Below are positions 13,972 to 22,061 of a stretch of DNA of 52,443 bases, one piece after another. The notes below the pieces were generated by a model. It saw only the letters and a list, made by a program, of their open reading frames with translations. It did not search any database and was not told the origin of the DNA. Numbering within the stretch: position 1 is the stretch's first letter; every line of letters starts with the position of its first letter. This DNA is from a virus. Position numbers and translations under genes: made by a program. Where the stretch lies: the IMG/VR virus record IMGVR_UViG_3300023109_002746, positions 1 through 52,443 of that record; one strand, written 5' to 3'.

Positions 13972-14835
13972 TTAAAAATCCTGTATGTCAGTAATTAAGT
14001 TCTTGAGTTTCTTCTTTACAAAGTAATTGAATAGATGTTCTCTGCCAATTTTCTTATCGATGTTGAACTGCTCAAGAATCTTTTCTTGGTATTCTGAAGG
14101 TATCTGAGAAAGATCAATCATTTTCTTGTTTCGATTATATCTTAACTTTGTTTCTTCATCCATAGAGCCTTCAGGATCACCTAAGAAAGCAGTGATACGC
14201 TTTTTAGTCATAGGCTTTTGACGCTCACCAATAGCTAAACAGTTGTCGCTGCTTAGAATATTTGGTACTCCATCACCGACATCACCTTTTAGAACATGTT
14301 CCTGAAGGTATTTATCAGGGCTATCACTTCTTACCCACTTTTTCAACACAGGATTGTATTGATCTACATTAGCATATGTGTGGAGCTGAATAAAGTCTTT
14401 GTCACCAGATAAGATGAGATACTTTTCAGATCCTATGTTAAGATCAGTACCTACCTCATTAATAACAGTACCAATGATGTCATCGGCTTCGCAACGATCT
14501 ACACTGATTACTTTGTATGGGAAGAACTCGTCGATCTCAGAACGAATACGATGAATCGATTCGAACAACTTATTCCAATCGAGTTCAGACTCGTCTCGAG
14601 ACTTCTTACGATTCGCTTTGTAGTAAGGGAAGTAATCTCGCCGCCATACATCTTTGTTGTCAACGCAGATGATGATCTCGCCGTACTCATTGTGGAACTT
14701 TTTTCGATTGAATCGAATCGAATTGAGGAACATGTGGCGTAGAAGATTTTCATCCACGTCCATGTCAGTGTGGTTACCAATCCCAGCGAAGAGACTGGCC
14801 AGCATTACCTGATTATAGTCAACTAAAATAGCCAT
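13972..14835 (-). CDS. rnh: T4-type RNase H (5'-3' exonuclease / FEN-like)
   Basis: 287 residues, close to T4 RNase H. Acidic metal-site motifs: MAILVDYNQVMLAS (first Asp), IICVDNKDVWRRDYFPYYKANRK, DRCEADDIIGTVI (three acids) and LILSGDKDFIQL. The enzyme removes RNA primers from lagging-strand fragments and degrades flaps. First gene behind the perfect promoter at 14865-14893 and followed by DUF6433, the basic protein, HAD, the FmdB-like gene and phoH. Confidence 0.9.
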   Translation of the reverse strand: MAILVDYNQVMLASLFAGIGNHTDMDVDENLLRHMFLNSIRFNRKKFHNEYGEIIICVDNKDVWRRDYFPYYKANRKKSRDESELDWNKLFESIHRIRSEIDEFFPYKVISVDRCEADDIIGTVINEVGTDLNIGSEKYLILSGDKDFIQLHTYANVDQYNPVLKKWVRSDSPDKYLQEHVLKGDVGDGVPNILSSDNCLAIGERQKPMTKKRITAFLGDPEGSMDEETKLRYNRNKKMIDLSQIPSEYQEKILEQFNIDKKIGREHLFNYFVKKKLKNLITDIQDF

Positions 14836-14864
14836 AATTTATTCCATTGTCAAATTGAAGTACC

Positions 14865-14893
14865 ATTATACCACAGCTGGGCTCAACTGTCAA
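14865..14893 (-). promoter_or_regulatory. Sigma70-type promoter, TTGACA class
   Basis: -35 TTGACA (14893-14888), 17-base spacer, -10 TATAAT (14870-14865), GGTAC; 30 bases before ATG 14835. Perfect consensus; the -35 overlaps the end of the previous gene. Confidence 0.9.
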
Positions 14894-15849
14894 CTGTTAT
14901 TTTGTTTAAACCTAGAAAGAACCGCGGTCCACATGGTTTGGAACGAAGGAATATTGTTTCTTGCTAAATTAAATCGATCTGAGTATGTAAACCCATGAAA
15001 GTAATTTGGATCATTGACCATAGTCTGAACAACCTGGCGAGCTACTGAGAATGCATAGTTAGCATGAACCTGTGGATCTTCGTTAAAGTCATACATGACT
15101 GTGGAGTTCGATGCAGTCTCTGTCAGTGCTCCATAGTTTGGATGGATACAAAGTACCTGAGACTTGATTGCCTCGATCAAAGCGATACATGAAGTCTCAG
15201 TCCAAATACACGGATACAAGAAGATGTGTGAGTTATCCAATGCTTCAAGTACCACTTCATTTGGCTGTGCACCATGGTAAGTCATCTGAGGATGTGTTTC
15301 AATCCGCTTGAACAAACCTTCATAAGAAGCATTTCGCTCAGGCCAACCATAAATGTCAAAGCTTGAGAATACATCAAGATGAATATTCGAAAACTCTTTA
15401 GACAAAGCTTCGAAGATAGGAATCAGTAGCTCGAGGCCACGATGTGGTGTTGTATGATAAACGAATCGAATCGTCTCCATATCTTTTTGACGTGGGCTAT
15501 ATTCCTTCTCGACAGCATTATGGATGACTGCGCACTTTGAAAATGGAATACCAAATCTCAGAATGTATTGATCTCGTTGCCACGCTGATACAAAAACAAA
15601 ATGGTCAAACTTTTCCCATCCGCCATCACTTAAGATTTTGTTTTCTGGGTCTTCTGCTAAATCGTGACACCAAAGGATATTCGGTACATCATCATATAGC
15701 TCCCTGGGTCGAGACAAATGAACTGCCACATTTTCCAATAAAGACTTATCGATATTCTTGATCAGTCTTGTTCTCATCTGCTCAGTACCACCCCACGAGT
15801 TCATAGACAACTCTGTGTCAATTACTTCGCCTTTGTAGATACAACTCAT
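14890..15849 (-). CDS. GT-B glycosyltransferase (family 4-like)
   Basis: 319 residues. Donor-domain signs of GT4 enzymes: FVFVSAWQRDQYI, CAVIHNAVEKEYSP, RFVYHTTPHRGLELLIPIFEAL, MTYHGAQPNEVVLEAL and LYPCIWTETSCIALIEAIKS (the E-x7-E region). N-terminal SWGGTEQMR is a GG acceptor-side motif. Likely modifies DNA, a virion protein or a host glycan; target unknown. ATGA overlap with the GT25-like gene upstream suggests the two act together. Confidence 0.8.
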   Translation of the reverse strand: MSCIYKGEVIDTELSMNSWGGTEQMRTRLIKNIDKSLLENVAVHLSRPRELYDDVPNILWCHDLAEDPENKILSDGGWEKFDHFVFVSAWQRDQYILRFGIPFSKCAVIHNAVEKEYSPRQKDMETIRFVYHTTPHRGLELLIPIFEALSKEFSNIHLDVFSSFDIYGWPERNASYEGLFKRIETHPQMTYHGAQPNEVVLEALDNSHIFLYPCIWTETSCIALIEAIKSQVLCIHPNYGALTETASNSTVMYDFNEDPQVHANYAFSVARQVVQTMVNDPNYFHGFTYSDRFNLARNNIPSFQTMWTAVLSRFKQNNS

Positions 15850-16655
15850 AATTCTAATACTCCATACGTTTTATGACTCTCACGGTCATTGTCAAAAATT
15901 TCTTCTAGGGTCATTTTGCTGCCTTTTAGTTCCCACCATGCTTTAATAAACTCGTAGGAATAAATTGCAGACTGAGCCTGCTTGTTGTAATAGTATATAT
16001 TCTTCGAGCGGAAGTCAGTTACATTTTGATTAAACAAAGGGAATGACACCACTAGCCCGAAGCCATGCAATACATTGTTTTCAAAAGAAGGAGGAGCTGC
16101 TAATGGCATCCTAATGTGAATTTGCCTTTTGGGCGAATCGAAATAGTAGTCAACAATCTTTTGTGCATATTCTCGCTTGAGCATATAACATTGCAGACCA
16201 TGATCCCACATCTTACGTCTACGAGGTACCATTGCTGGATATTCGTTGTCTACGTCATAGGGATATTCAAATACATTACATAGATGTAAAGCACCCCACG
16301 AATCACCACATCTGTCGATAAACTCCTGCAACGTAAAGGGCCAATGCTCTATTGCAGAGAAATCTACATCGTCTTCGAAAAAGATTCCTGCAGGTTCATC
16401 GGTGTTTTCTAGCCACCACTTGATTGTAAGTAGGTGAGAAGAAGTAACGCCAGGTGTAATACCTTTGATGAGCTCTGGGTCTCCAACAAAAGGTATCGGA
16501 TCTGGATCTTCAGTATACCGCTTATAGGTATGCATATGTATGTTAGGAATACCTAAGTTCCGAAAATGTTCTTCGGTATATTCCTTACGGTCAACGCACT
16601 CAGCTAGATTTATCACATTGGGAATCGGTATTCCCTCGAGTTTCTTCGATAACAT
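15846..16655 (-). CDS. Glycosyltransferase family 25-like protein
   Basis: 269 residues from ATG 16655; a GTG at 16664 is possible. GT25-like features: VINLAECVDRKEYTEEHF at the N-terminus, GVTSSHLLTIKWWLEN, the acidic FFEDDVDF and the late GLQCYMLKREYAQKIVD. GT25 enzymes add galactose or glucose to LPS or proteins. It overlaps the dNMP kinase gene by about 55 bases and the next glycosyltransferase by four. Target unknown. Confidence 0.75.
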   Translation of the reverse strand: MLSKKLEGIPIPNVINLAECVDRKEYTEEHFRNLGIPNIHMHTYKRYTEDPDPIPFVGDPELIKGITPGVTSSHLLTIKWWLENTDEPAGIFFEDDVDFSAIEHWPFTLQEFIDRCGDSWGALHLCNVFEYPYDVDNEYPAMVPRRRKMWDHGLQCYMLKREYAQKIVDYYFDSPKRQIHIRMPLAAPPSFENNVLHGFGLVVSFPLFNQNVTDFRSKNIYYYNKQAQSAIYSYEFIKAWWELKGSKMTLEEIFDNDRESHKTYGVLEL

Positions 16656-17274
16656 ATTGTTCACTTAATTCTTCAAAAATATTATTTAGCACATCATGAA
16701 AATTACGAATGCTTCCATTATTATGTATACGATATGTGAGGATGTTGAGTTCCTCAGGCAACACATATTGACTTTCAATTTCCGTCGACTCGTTAATAGT
16801 AAATGTTTTACGTAGTCTACCATTAAAGTAACGACGAGAATCTGTAGAATAGTCATGCCCTTCACGAGTAAGCTGAACGATTACAATATTTTCAGCACCT
16901 ACTCGTTCGACCAAAGGTTGAAGCTCTTCTACGAATCCACCATCAGCAATAGCATAATGATTACCATCTTCGATTTCTTCAGCAACTGTACGACCAAAGT
17001 AATCTAAGCCTTTCTTTGGCTTAAGGATATCTTCCGACACGTATATCATAGCTTCGCGACGAGACATATCATTCAAAGCAACCTCTTGCTTTTCCTTAGT
17101 GGTTCGATCATCGTAACCTTCCATGAACCACTGCTCATCAACTTCAAAGTGATTAATGGTTTCTTTGAATAGCTGATACTTAAAGGATAGATTACCAAAG
17201 CCAAAGTTTTCTTTATAGAAAGCAGCAGCTTCATCTTTACCTGAGCCCGGAGGCCCGTTGAATATTACTATCAT
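16600..17274 (-). CDS. Deoxynucleoside monophosphate kinase-like (T4 gp1 type)
   Basis: 224 residues. P-loop GPPGSGKD at 7-14; SRREAMIYVSEDILKPKKG and FGRTVAEEIEDGNHYAIADGG match phage dNMP kinases; RRYFNGR could be the lid arginines. It would phosphorylate dNMPs for phage DNA synthesis, complementing the ribonucleotide reductase and ThyX genes. The C-terminal tail overlaps the next gene by 55-65 bases. ATGA overlap with the RuvC-like gene upstream. Confidence 0.8.
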   Translation of the reverse strand: MIVIFNGPPGSGKDEAAAFYKENFGFGNLSFKYQLFKETINHFEVDEQWFMEGYDDRTTKEKQEVALNDMSRREAMIYVSEDILKPKKGLDYFGRTVAEEIEDGNHYAIADGGFVEELQPLVERVGAENIVIVQLTREGHDYSTDSRRYFNGRLRKTFTINESTEIESQYVLPEELNILTYRIHNNGSIRNFHDVLNNIFEELSEQYVIEETRGNTDSQCDKSS

Positions 17275-17822
17275 AAGTCGTTCCTATATTCGAATCCAAA
17301 CTTACATATGTAGTATGCATCTACTACGTCTGAAATAGGATTCCAAGTTTTAGTTTTAATTCCAAGTTCGTCTCTTATATCGACACCACATTCTTCTTCG
17401 AATGCTTCCACCATACGTTCTTTATTTGCATTACCTTTGCCGGTGGCGAACTTCTTAATCTCAGTAGGAGCTGGCGTTAATACGGTTAGACCAGTCTCCC
17501 ATAGTTTGAGTTTTAAGATTCCTGCGTTTTCTGCGATCTGGAAGACTCTTCCGACAGCACCAAATGCATATCCTTCAAGAGCAACTCGAGTGACGTTCGA
17601 TCTAGATAAATGACCGACTGACCAATTGGCCAAGTTTGTAAAACGCTGGACATCATGATTCCAGTGTGGATATTCTTCACCAATGTACTGCTTAGTTTTT
17701 TGAGCCAACTTATCATTTTTTACCAAGTAATAAAATTTGCAATTTGAGTACGACCAAGTTTCACCTTCGTGGATACATAGTGCTGGGCTTGTTAAGCTGT
17801 AATCGATTCCAGCTACTGCCAT
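17271..17822 (-). CDS. RuvC-like Holliday-junction endonuclease
   Basis: 183 residues from ATG 17822, six bases after GGAG; the ATG at 17834 overlaps that site. RNase H-fold acids are in place: AGIDYSLTSPA (Asp), RVALEGYAFGA (Glu), and PISDVVDAYYI (two Asp). The segment TEIKKFATGKGNANKERM is the RuvC-type basic helix. It likely resolves branched DNA before packaging or during recombination. A near-consensus late promoter (17854-17861) sits upstream. Confidence 0.8.
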   Translation of the reverse strand: MAVAGIDYSLTSPALCIHEGETWSYSNCKFYYLVKNDKLAQKTKQYIGEEYPHWNHDVQRFTNLANWSVGHLSRSNVTRVALEGYAFGAVGRVFQIAENAGILKLKLWETGLTVLTPAPTEIKKFATGKGNANKERMVEAFEEECGVDIRDELGIKTKTWNPISDVVDAYYICKFGFEYRNDL

Positions 17823-17853
17823 TGTTATCTCCATTCATAATATACGATAGAGA

Positions 17854-17861
17854 TATTTATC
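17854..17861 (-). promoter_or_regulatory. Possible late promoter (GATAAATA)
   Basis: One mismatch from TATAAATA, 32 bases before ATG 17822 of the RuvC-like gene. T4 resolves branched DNA late, so the position makes sense. Confidence 0.4.
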
Positions 17862-18375
17862 ACTCTGCTCTATAGAAGATATGAGAACCAATGTGACCTA
17901 CTAAACTAAACCGCGTACGCCACGAAGGTTCTACATAAGTCGCATGATAGTGTGTTGCACCTTCAGTGATACCTCGATACAGACCACCTTCGATCATTTG
18001 ATATGCAACGAGCCGGCTTTCAGCCCAAGCATCCATATCAGTAGGATCATCACTACGACCATCACAATACCAACTAAACTGGCATTTGTTTCGAACAGGT
18101 ACTTCACGCCCTTGCTCAAGATGCCACTTACTTAATACAGCTTGCTTTACAACACCACAAATTGTATTAGGATAGCGATTATCATTAACACGATTCAGTA
18201 CAACATCTGATACAGCAAACTTACCAGCAAGATTCTCACTACGAGCTTCGTGGTAAACATTCAGTGCAAGACAATACTCGTCGTCACTGATTACTTGAGC
18301 ATCTGCAACATACGATTGAGCGAAGAAGTATAACAATATGATTGCTATACCAGCATGAGTTCTAGTAATTTTCAT
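17860..18375 (-). CDS. SleB-type cell-wall hydrolase, exported
   Basis: 171 residues. Signal peptide (AGIAIILLYFFAQSYVADA), then a complete Hydrolase_2/SleB domain: YCLALNVYHEARSE (catalytic Glu43), AVSDVVLNRV, FSWYCDG and GATHYHATYV. These enzymes cut peptidoglycan (lytic transglycosylase or amidase). Being exported and early-transcribed, it may loosen the wall or block superinfection rather than act as the main endolysin, which is the T4-type lysozyme at 35491. ATGA overlap with the next upstream gene. Confidence 0.85.
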   Translation of the reverse strand: MKITRTHAGIAIILLYFFAQSYVADAQVISDDEYCLALNVYHEARSENLAGKFAVSDVVLNRVNDNRYPNTICGVVKQAVLSKWHLEQGREVPVRNKCQFSWYCDGRSDDPTDMDAWAESRLVAYQMIEGGLYRGITEGATHYHATYVEPSWRTRFSLVGHIGSHIFYRAE

Positions 18376-18650
18376 GCTTGTTTCGTTATGCTGTATGCAT
18401 TAAGCAATTCTTCATCAGACATACGCTTTCCAAACGTATGAATAAGTTTACCATTCTGAAAACGTTCGATATAACCAGCATTGTATTCAATGTCAGTTAC
18501 ACTCTTAGTCATACCAGCGGTATCGTCAGGACGATCATCGTAGTACATAGAATCCATAGAATGTGTATGGATGCAAGCAGCACCACGAGACCATTCAAGC
18601 GCTTCTTGCATCATGGCAAAATCTTCAACCATCTTAGTATATTGTGTCAT
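18372..18650 (-). CDS. Hypothetical protein
   Basis: 92 residues (start MTQYTKMVEDFAMMQEAL). Soluble, with several His and Met residues (ACIHTHSMDSMYYDD). Overlaps the zinc-ribbon gene by 17 bases and the SleB gene by four. Not recognised. Confidence 0.6.
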   Translation of the reverse strand: MTQYTKMVEDFAMMQEALEWSRGAACIHTHSMDSMYYDDRPDDTAGMTKSVTDIEYNAGYIERFQNGKLIHTFGKRMSDEELLNAYSITKQA

Positions 18651-18921
18651 AGTTTTTCTCCACTACTTCCATTGTCCATCGGTCGAAGACTGTTTCACAT
18701 TCAGTACATTTCCAATAACTGACACCATCGTGTTTACCTTGGATTTCTATTCCAACTACGTTCTTACCAAAATGCTTTGGTGACTTATGAGTACATCCAT
18801 ACAATGCTGCGGTCTGTACTGCTTTCCTACGAGAGTAACCTTGACTCTCAAAGTACTCTGTGATTGTTTCGTCTTCTTCCCAATCAGTGTTACAACTTGG
18901 GCAGTTCTTACCTGCTGCCAT
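18634..18921 (-). CDS. Zinc-ribbon-like small protein
   Basis: 95 residues with two paired-cysteine knuckles, NCPSCNTDW near the N-terminus and WKCTECETVF near the C-terminus, separated by about 60 residues including YGCTHKSPKHFG. Likely binds one zinc ion; function unknown, possibly nucleic-acid or protein binding. Confidence 0.65.
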   Translation of the reverse strand: MAAGKNCPSCNTDWEEDETITEYFESQGYSRRKAVQTAALYGCTHKSPKHFGKNVVGIEIQGKHDGVSYWKCTECETVFDRWTMEVVEKNYDTIY

Positions 18922-18947
18922 CGTAAAACTCCTCTAAGTGTTTATGC

Positions 18948-19436
18948 TCATTTCAGTTTCCACGTCAATTCGATACGTTCTTCGCCGGACTCACCCCAAA
19001 ACCATTCGCATCCACACTCTTCGATAATAGGAAGAATTGCTTTGAGATTCTTAACACCTTCAGCACTACCATCGAAGCAAAAAGTACTATCGTCTTGTTG
19101 TTCAGGCGTGTTGCAAACAAACCCAGGCTGACTCGTATCGTAATCATCGGTGTTTAGATTCGAGTAGCTCATGCCTGTGCCGTTACACTCAGCGCAATCT
19201 TCGTCATCCTCGTCGTATCCCTCACCATCACAGAACTCACATTCTGCTTCGTCATCATCATATACTTCGCAGTCTTGGCTATGATTAAAGAGAACTTTTG
19301 AAAAGTCAATTTCTGTCCCATCATCAAATTCAAAAGGAACGTCCTCCCAAGCACATGTTTGGCAGCAGTAATGATTCCATCCTACATACCAGCCTTCTTC
19401 ACGAAGACGTTCTTGAAGCTTACGAAATCCGTTCAT
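18948..19436 (-). CDS. Acidic protein with DnaJ-like CxxCxGxG zinc motif
   Basis: 162 residues, very acidic. The centre has CEFCDGEGYDEDDEDCAECNGTG-type paired motifs (two CxxCxGxG knuckles at about residues 66-88), as in the DnaJ zinc domain. N-terminal CCQTCAW and a later ECGCEWFWG add more cysteines. Binding of zinc is likely; a chaperone-like or protein-binding role is speculative. ATGA overlap with the previous gene. Confidence 0.65.
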   Translation of the reverse strand: MNGFRKLQERLREEGWYVGWNHYCCQTCAWEDVPFEFDDGTEIDFSKVLFNHSQDCEVYDDDEAECEFCDGEGYDEDDEDCAECNGTGMSYSNLNTDDYDTSQPGFVCNTPEQQDDSTFCFDGSAEGVKNLKAILPIIEECGCEWFWGESGEERIELTWKLK

Positions 19437-19651
19437 GCCAGCTTACCTAAAATCCAAGGAAGTACGTCATCACAATAGATGTCCATAATTTCTTGAGCAG
19501 TAAAGCCGAAGCCCTGCATATGATCGATGAACTGATCTTGATCAATTTCTTCTTTCGAAGCTCGTTCAACGATATCTAGAACGAGTTCACCAAGTTCACC
19601 TTCTAAATAATACGAAGGAACAGCTGCGTTAAGATGAAGTTTAGTAATCAT
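19433..19651 (-). CDS. Small acidic hypothetical protein
   Basis: 72 residues from the ATG at 19651, which overlaps the stop of the small membrane protein upstream (ATGA); an ATG at 19666 is the alternative. Helical and acidic (GELGELVLDIVERASKEE). Longer frame extensions run through the membrane-protein gene and are rejected. Not recognised. Confidence 0.6.
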   Translation of the reverse strand: MITKLHLNAAVPSYYLEGELGELVLDIVERASKEEIDQDQFIDHMQGFGFTAQEIMDIYCDDVLPWILGKLA

Positions 19652-19746
19652 ATCATTGTTATCCATGTTGAGGCTGCTACAGCAAGTATACACATAAAGA
19701 CAGGAATCATGATGAGACCTACAGTTCGAAATATTAGATCTCTCAT
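19648..19746 (-). CDS. Tiny membrane protein (32 aa)
   Basis: ATG 19746 is preceded by AGGAG at eight bases and the TGA at 19648 overlaps the next ATG. The product (start MRDLIFRTVGLIMIPVFMC) is almost entirely one hydrophobic helix. The strong ribosome site and double coupling make it credible. Function unknown. Confidence 0.6.
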   Translation of the reverse strand: MRDLIFRTVGLIMIPVFMCILAVAASTWITMI

Positions 19747-20111
19747 GCAAATAACTCCTGTTGAACTGGGGCTGAAAGGTTTTTAGGACGTAGCATCTTC
19801 ATCATGTTACTGTTGATGTAGTGACCACGTCCCTTTTCAGTACGAATCATGTAATAGTCAGCATTCTTACGAGGATCGCCAGTAGGTAAGTCTCGATTGA
19901 TATAAGCAACATGACCTTGAATCGTACCTGCGCCACCAGTCCACTCAACCTTGTCACCTACATCAGCGAAGTCACAGTTGACTTTCCAATTGCCATCCTG
20001 CTTGATAACCAAAGCTTTTGGATTAGGATAAGTCAAACGAACAGTTTCAGCCATACGCTTATCAGTGAAAGGACCTGCTTTACGAAAACCATTACAAACT
20101 AGAAAGAACAT
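19743..20111 (-). CDS. Hypothetical protein
   Basis: 122 residues (start MFFLVCNGFRKAGPF). The central VGDKVEWTGGAGTIQGHVAYIN pattern looks like a small SH3-like beta barrel; the C-terminal YMIRTEKGRGHYINS is similar in style. First gene behind cassette copy E, so probably early. Function unknown. Confidence 0.65.
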   Translation of the reverse strand: MFFLVCNGFRKAGPFTDKRMAETVRLTYPNPKALVIKQDGNWKVNCDFADVGDKVEWTGGAGTIQGHVAYINRDLPTGDPRKNADYYMIRTEKGRGHYINSNMMKMLRPKNLSAPVQQELFA

Positions 20112-20225
20112 ATAAAAACCTTATCAATTAATTTATGAGTACCATTCTAACAGGATTTTTGCCGCTTGTACACCTTTTTTTCACTTTTTTTAGATCATTT
20201 AGGAATAAGGATATAACTAAAGTGA
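20112..20225 (-). repeat. Promoter/stem-loop cassette, copy E
   Basis: Same leader, GGTAC, TAGAAT-17-TGTACA promoter, A-tract and TTTAGATCATTTAG half-site. Its loop is the reverse complement of the loop in copy B, and the second arm is truncated to CTAAA. Confidence 0.8.
20144..20172 (-). promoter_or_regulatory. Sigma70-type promoter, TGTACA class
   Basis: -35 TGTACA (20172-20167), 17-base spacer, -10 TAGAAT (20149-20144), 33 bases before ATG 20111. Confidence 0.75.
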
Positions 20226-20232
20226 ATAAGGG

Positions 20233-20670
20233 TCATCTTCCCATTCTGGAGATCTCTTTAGCTTGCTCGGTTCCTCGCATGACTGGGACTGCGTTGGACT
20301 TGTGCATTGTAGCGATTCCGATGACGAGGTCTCCTGTGTACTGCTGTCGTTCTGATCTTCCTGCCGACTGGCCAGGCGCAAGCTTGTTCGGCGCTGGGAG
20401 GCTTGACGATGGATAGTGCGGTGTCTCGCGGCGATACGATGTGTTCGGTTCATAAGCTTTGAATTCCTTTTTTACTGTTACTTTACCGTGGCAATAATCG
20501 AGATATTCTTCGAACGTATCATAGCGCAAATCATGATTGCCGGATTGTTTCATTTGCTTGTTGTGAGTGCGCCAAGCTAGCTGAAGCTCATTAATACGAC
20601 CTTTAGTTAGCTTACGCTTGGGTTTACGAGTATTGAGAGAGTTGGCCCCTCGGATTAGATGCATAGTCAT
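20233..20670 (-). CDS. Conserved phage protein with ATMHKSN motif
   Basis: 145 residues from ATG 20670, seven bases after GGAGAT. The N-terminal half is basic and helical (TRKPKRKLTKGRINELQLA); the C-terminal half, after a Pro/Ser linker, has the conserved pattern YTGDLVIGIATMHKSNAVPV. I recall this ending in many T4-like marine phage proteins and in other tailed phages; function unknown. Behind the perfect promoter at 20701-20729, so likely early. Confidence 0.7.
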   Translation of the reverse strand: MTMHLIRGANSLNTRKPKRKLTKGRINELQLAWRTHNKQMKQSGNHDLRYDTFEEYLDYCHGKVTVKKEFKAYEPNTSYRRETPHYPSSSLPAPNKLAPGQSAGRSERQQYTGDLVIGIATMHKSNAVPVMRGTEQAKEISRMGR

Positions 20671-20700
20671 TATACAGATCTCCACGATTCAATATTTTCT

Positions 20701-20729
20701 ATTATACCAGGATCTGACATGATTGTCAA
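20701..20729 (-). promoter_or_regulatory. Sigma70-type promoter, TTGACA class
   Basis: -35 TTGACA (20729-20724), 17-base spacer, -10 TATAAT (20706-20701), 31 bases before ATG 20670. Perfect consensus. Confidence 0.9.
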
Positions 20730-20742
20730 CTGTTTATTTCAA

Positions 20743-21063
20743 TTAAACAGTAAAACTTTCACCACAGCCACATTCTGCTGCTACATTTGGGTTTCTAAAC
20801 ACAAATCCTTCGTTTAATCCGGTACGAATAAAGTCTACTGCAGTTCCGTCTATGTACACATTACTTTTAGGATCTACGAATACATCTACATCACCGCATT
20901 TAGATATTATATCATCTTCTTGTGGAATGTCAACAAATTCTATAATATATGCTAGGCCAGAGCATCCGGTGGTTGTTACACCAAGACGGATACCTGCCCC
21001 TTTATTACGAGCTTTAAGACTCTTAATAGCATGTTCTTGAGCTTTTTGTGACATAGTAATCAT
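20743..21063 (-). CDS. A-type iron-sulfur carrier (IscA/ErpA/HesB family)
   Basis: 106 residues with the three cluster-binding cysteines of A-type carriers: TTGCSGLAYI (Cys34) and ECGCGESF (Cys98, Cys100), plus the conserved VDPKSNVYIDGTAVDF core. It would accept or deliver Fe-S clusters. Start 21063 or 21054. It ends the long block from 33.2 kb and works logically with IscU (22061) and glutaredoxin (22431). Family firm; IscA versus ErpA not resolved. Confidence 0.9.
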   Translation of the reverse strand: MITMSQKAQEHAIKSLKARNKGAGIRLGVTTTGCSGLAYIIEFVDIPQEDDIISKCGDVDVFVDPKSNVYIDGTAVDFIRTGLNEGFVFRNPNVAAECGCGESFTV

Positions 21064-21064
21064 A

Positions 21065-21571
21065 TTACTTTGCTTCTTTTGCGCTCTTTTTTTCCATCAG
21101 AATGACTGCTTTGTCGTACTTAGCTTTGTCAACGATACCTTCTGATAGGAGTCGTTCACGATTGACCAAGTGAGCTGCTTGAGTCTCTTCCTTACTTCCA
21201 CCGAAATAAGGTACACAATGACCTTCTTCAGCCATGATCTCAGTCACTCGGCACCAACGGTCATTCTTTCCATCGTAGACTTCGAAGTCACCAAGTACTC
21301 GACCGAACTTACCTTTCATGTCTTCGCCATGCTTGTCTTCGGTCGTCATTAGTTTAGCACCACCTTTCAGTAATACTTTCAAGCGAGCCTTTGCAGCTTC
21401 ACCGAATAAATCTTCGACCCTATCACTAGTACGTGACTCGGGTGTATCGATACCCATGATCCGTACGCGCTCGTCTGTGAGCGTAATGCCGAAGCCTAAA
21501 TCAATGTCTACGTCTACCGTATCTCCATCGACTACCTTGAGTACTTTTACATCGTACTTATTGTGCTGCAT
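21065..21571 (-). CDS. Staphylococcal-nuclease-like (SNase) thermonuclease
   Basis: 168 residues, no signal peptide. SNase marks: VLKVVDGDTVDVDIDLG at the N-terminus, ERVRIMGIDTPESRT (catalytic Arg37, Asp42, Glu45) and GKFGRVLGD (Arg91). All three catalytic positions are filled, so it should be an active Ca2+-dependent nuclease, acting inside the cell, perhaps on host DNA or RNA. One base from the A-type carrier gene. Confidence 0.85.
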   Translation of the reverse strand: MQHNKYDVKVLKVVDGDTVDVDIDLGFGITLTDERVRIMGIDTPESRTSDRVEDLFGEAAKARLKVLLKGGAKLMTTEDKHGEDMKGKFGRVLGDFEVYDGKNDRWCRVTEIMAEEGHCVPYFGGSKEETQAAHLVNRERLLSEGIVDKAKYDKAVILMEKKSAKEAK

Positions 21572-21585
21572 TTTATTATTCTCCT

Positions 21586-21873
21586 TTAACTAAATTTTTT
21601 TTGTAACCATTTGAATGTTGCGTATATGGATAAACCATAAAATGCTAACACGCTCATTGGTAGTGCAATGTAAGCGAGTTCCCAAGGACTTAAAAATAAT
21701 ACTTGCCACGTAAAATCAGCTACTGCTTGCGCATCACCGATATCTGCCATTTCCATAGAACCTAACTCATCAGTCAATTCAACTTCATGTTCGTTTACAA
21801 AGTCAAACCACTGTTCGCTGGTAAGACACACCATATCATCAGGACATTGATGTGCTTGGACTACTTGTTCCAT
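21586..21873 (-). CDS. Membrane protein
   Basis: 95 residues. An acidic N-terminal half (EVELTDELGSMEMADIGD) precedes one or two hydrophobic helices (FTWQVLFLSPWELAYIAL, VLAFYGLSIYATF) and a basic end (KWLQKKFS). TAATG-like one-base coupling to the next upstream gene. Function unknown. Confidence 0.65.
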   Translation of the reverse strand: MEQVVQAHQCPDDMVCLTSEQWFDFVNEHEVELTDELGSMEMADIGDAQAVADFTWQVLFLSPWELAYIALPMSVLAFYGLSIYATFKWLQKKFS

Positions 21874-22061
21874 CAGTAATCTACTTTTCGCCTCGTAAGC
21901 TCATTGCGAATTTTTTGCTTGAGCTTTGGCAAAGTGTTGCGACCTTCAAGAGCATTCTTCAGCTCGTCAGTCGAAATATTTTTAATGTAAGATCGTCGTG
22001 TTTCAGTCTTACCAGATTGTCGGTCTTTAACAACAGTGTCTTCTTTATATTTAATAGGCAT
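21873..22061 (-). CDS. Conserved small basic T4-like protein
   Basis: 62 residues (start MPIKYKEDTVVKDRQSG). The pattern YIKNISTDELKNALEGRNT followed by PKLKQKIRNELTRR matches a short family I recall in many T4-like phages. Function unknown; its basic C-terminal helix suggests nucleic-acid binding. One-base overlaps on both sides. Confidence 0.7.
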   Translation of the reverse strand: MPIKYKEDTVVKDRQSGKTETRRSYIKNISTDELKNALEGRNTLPKLKQKIRNELTRRKVDY

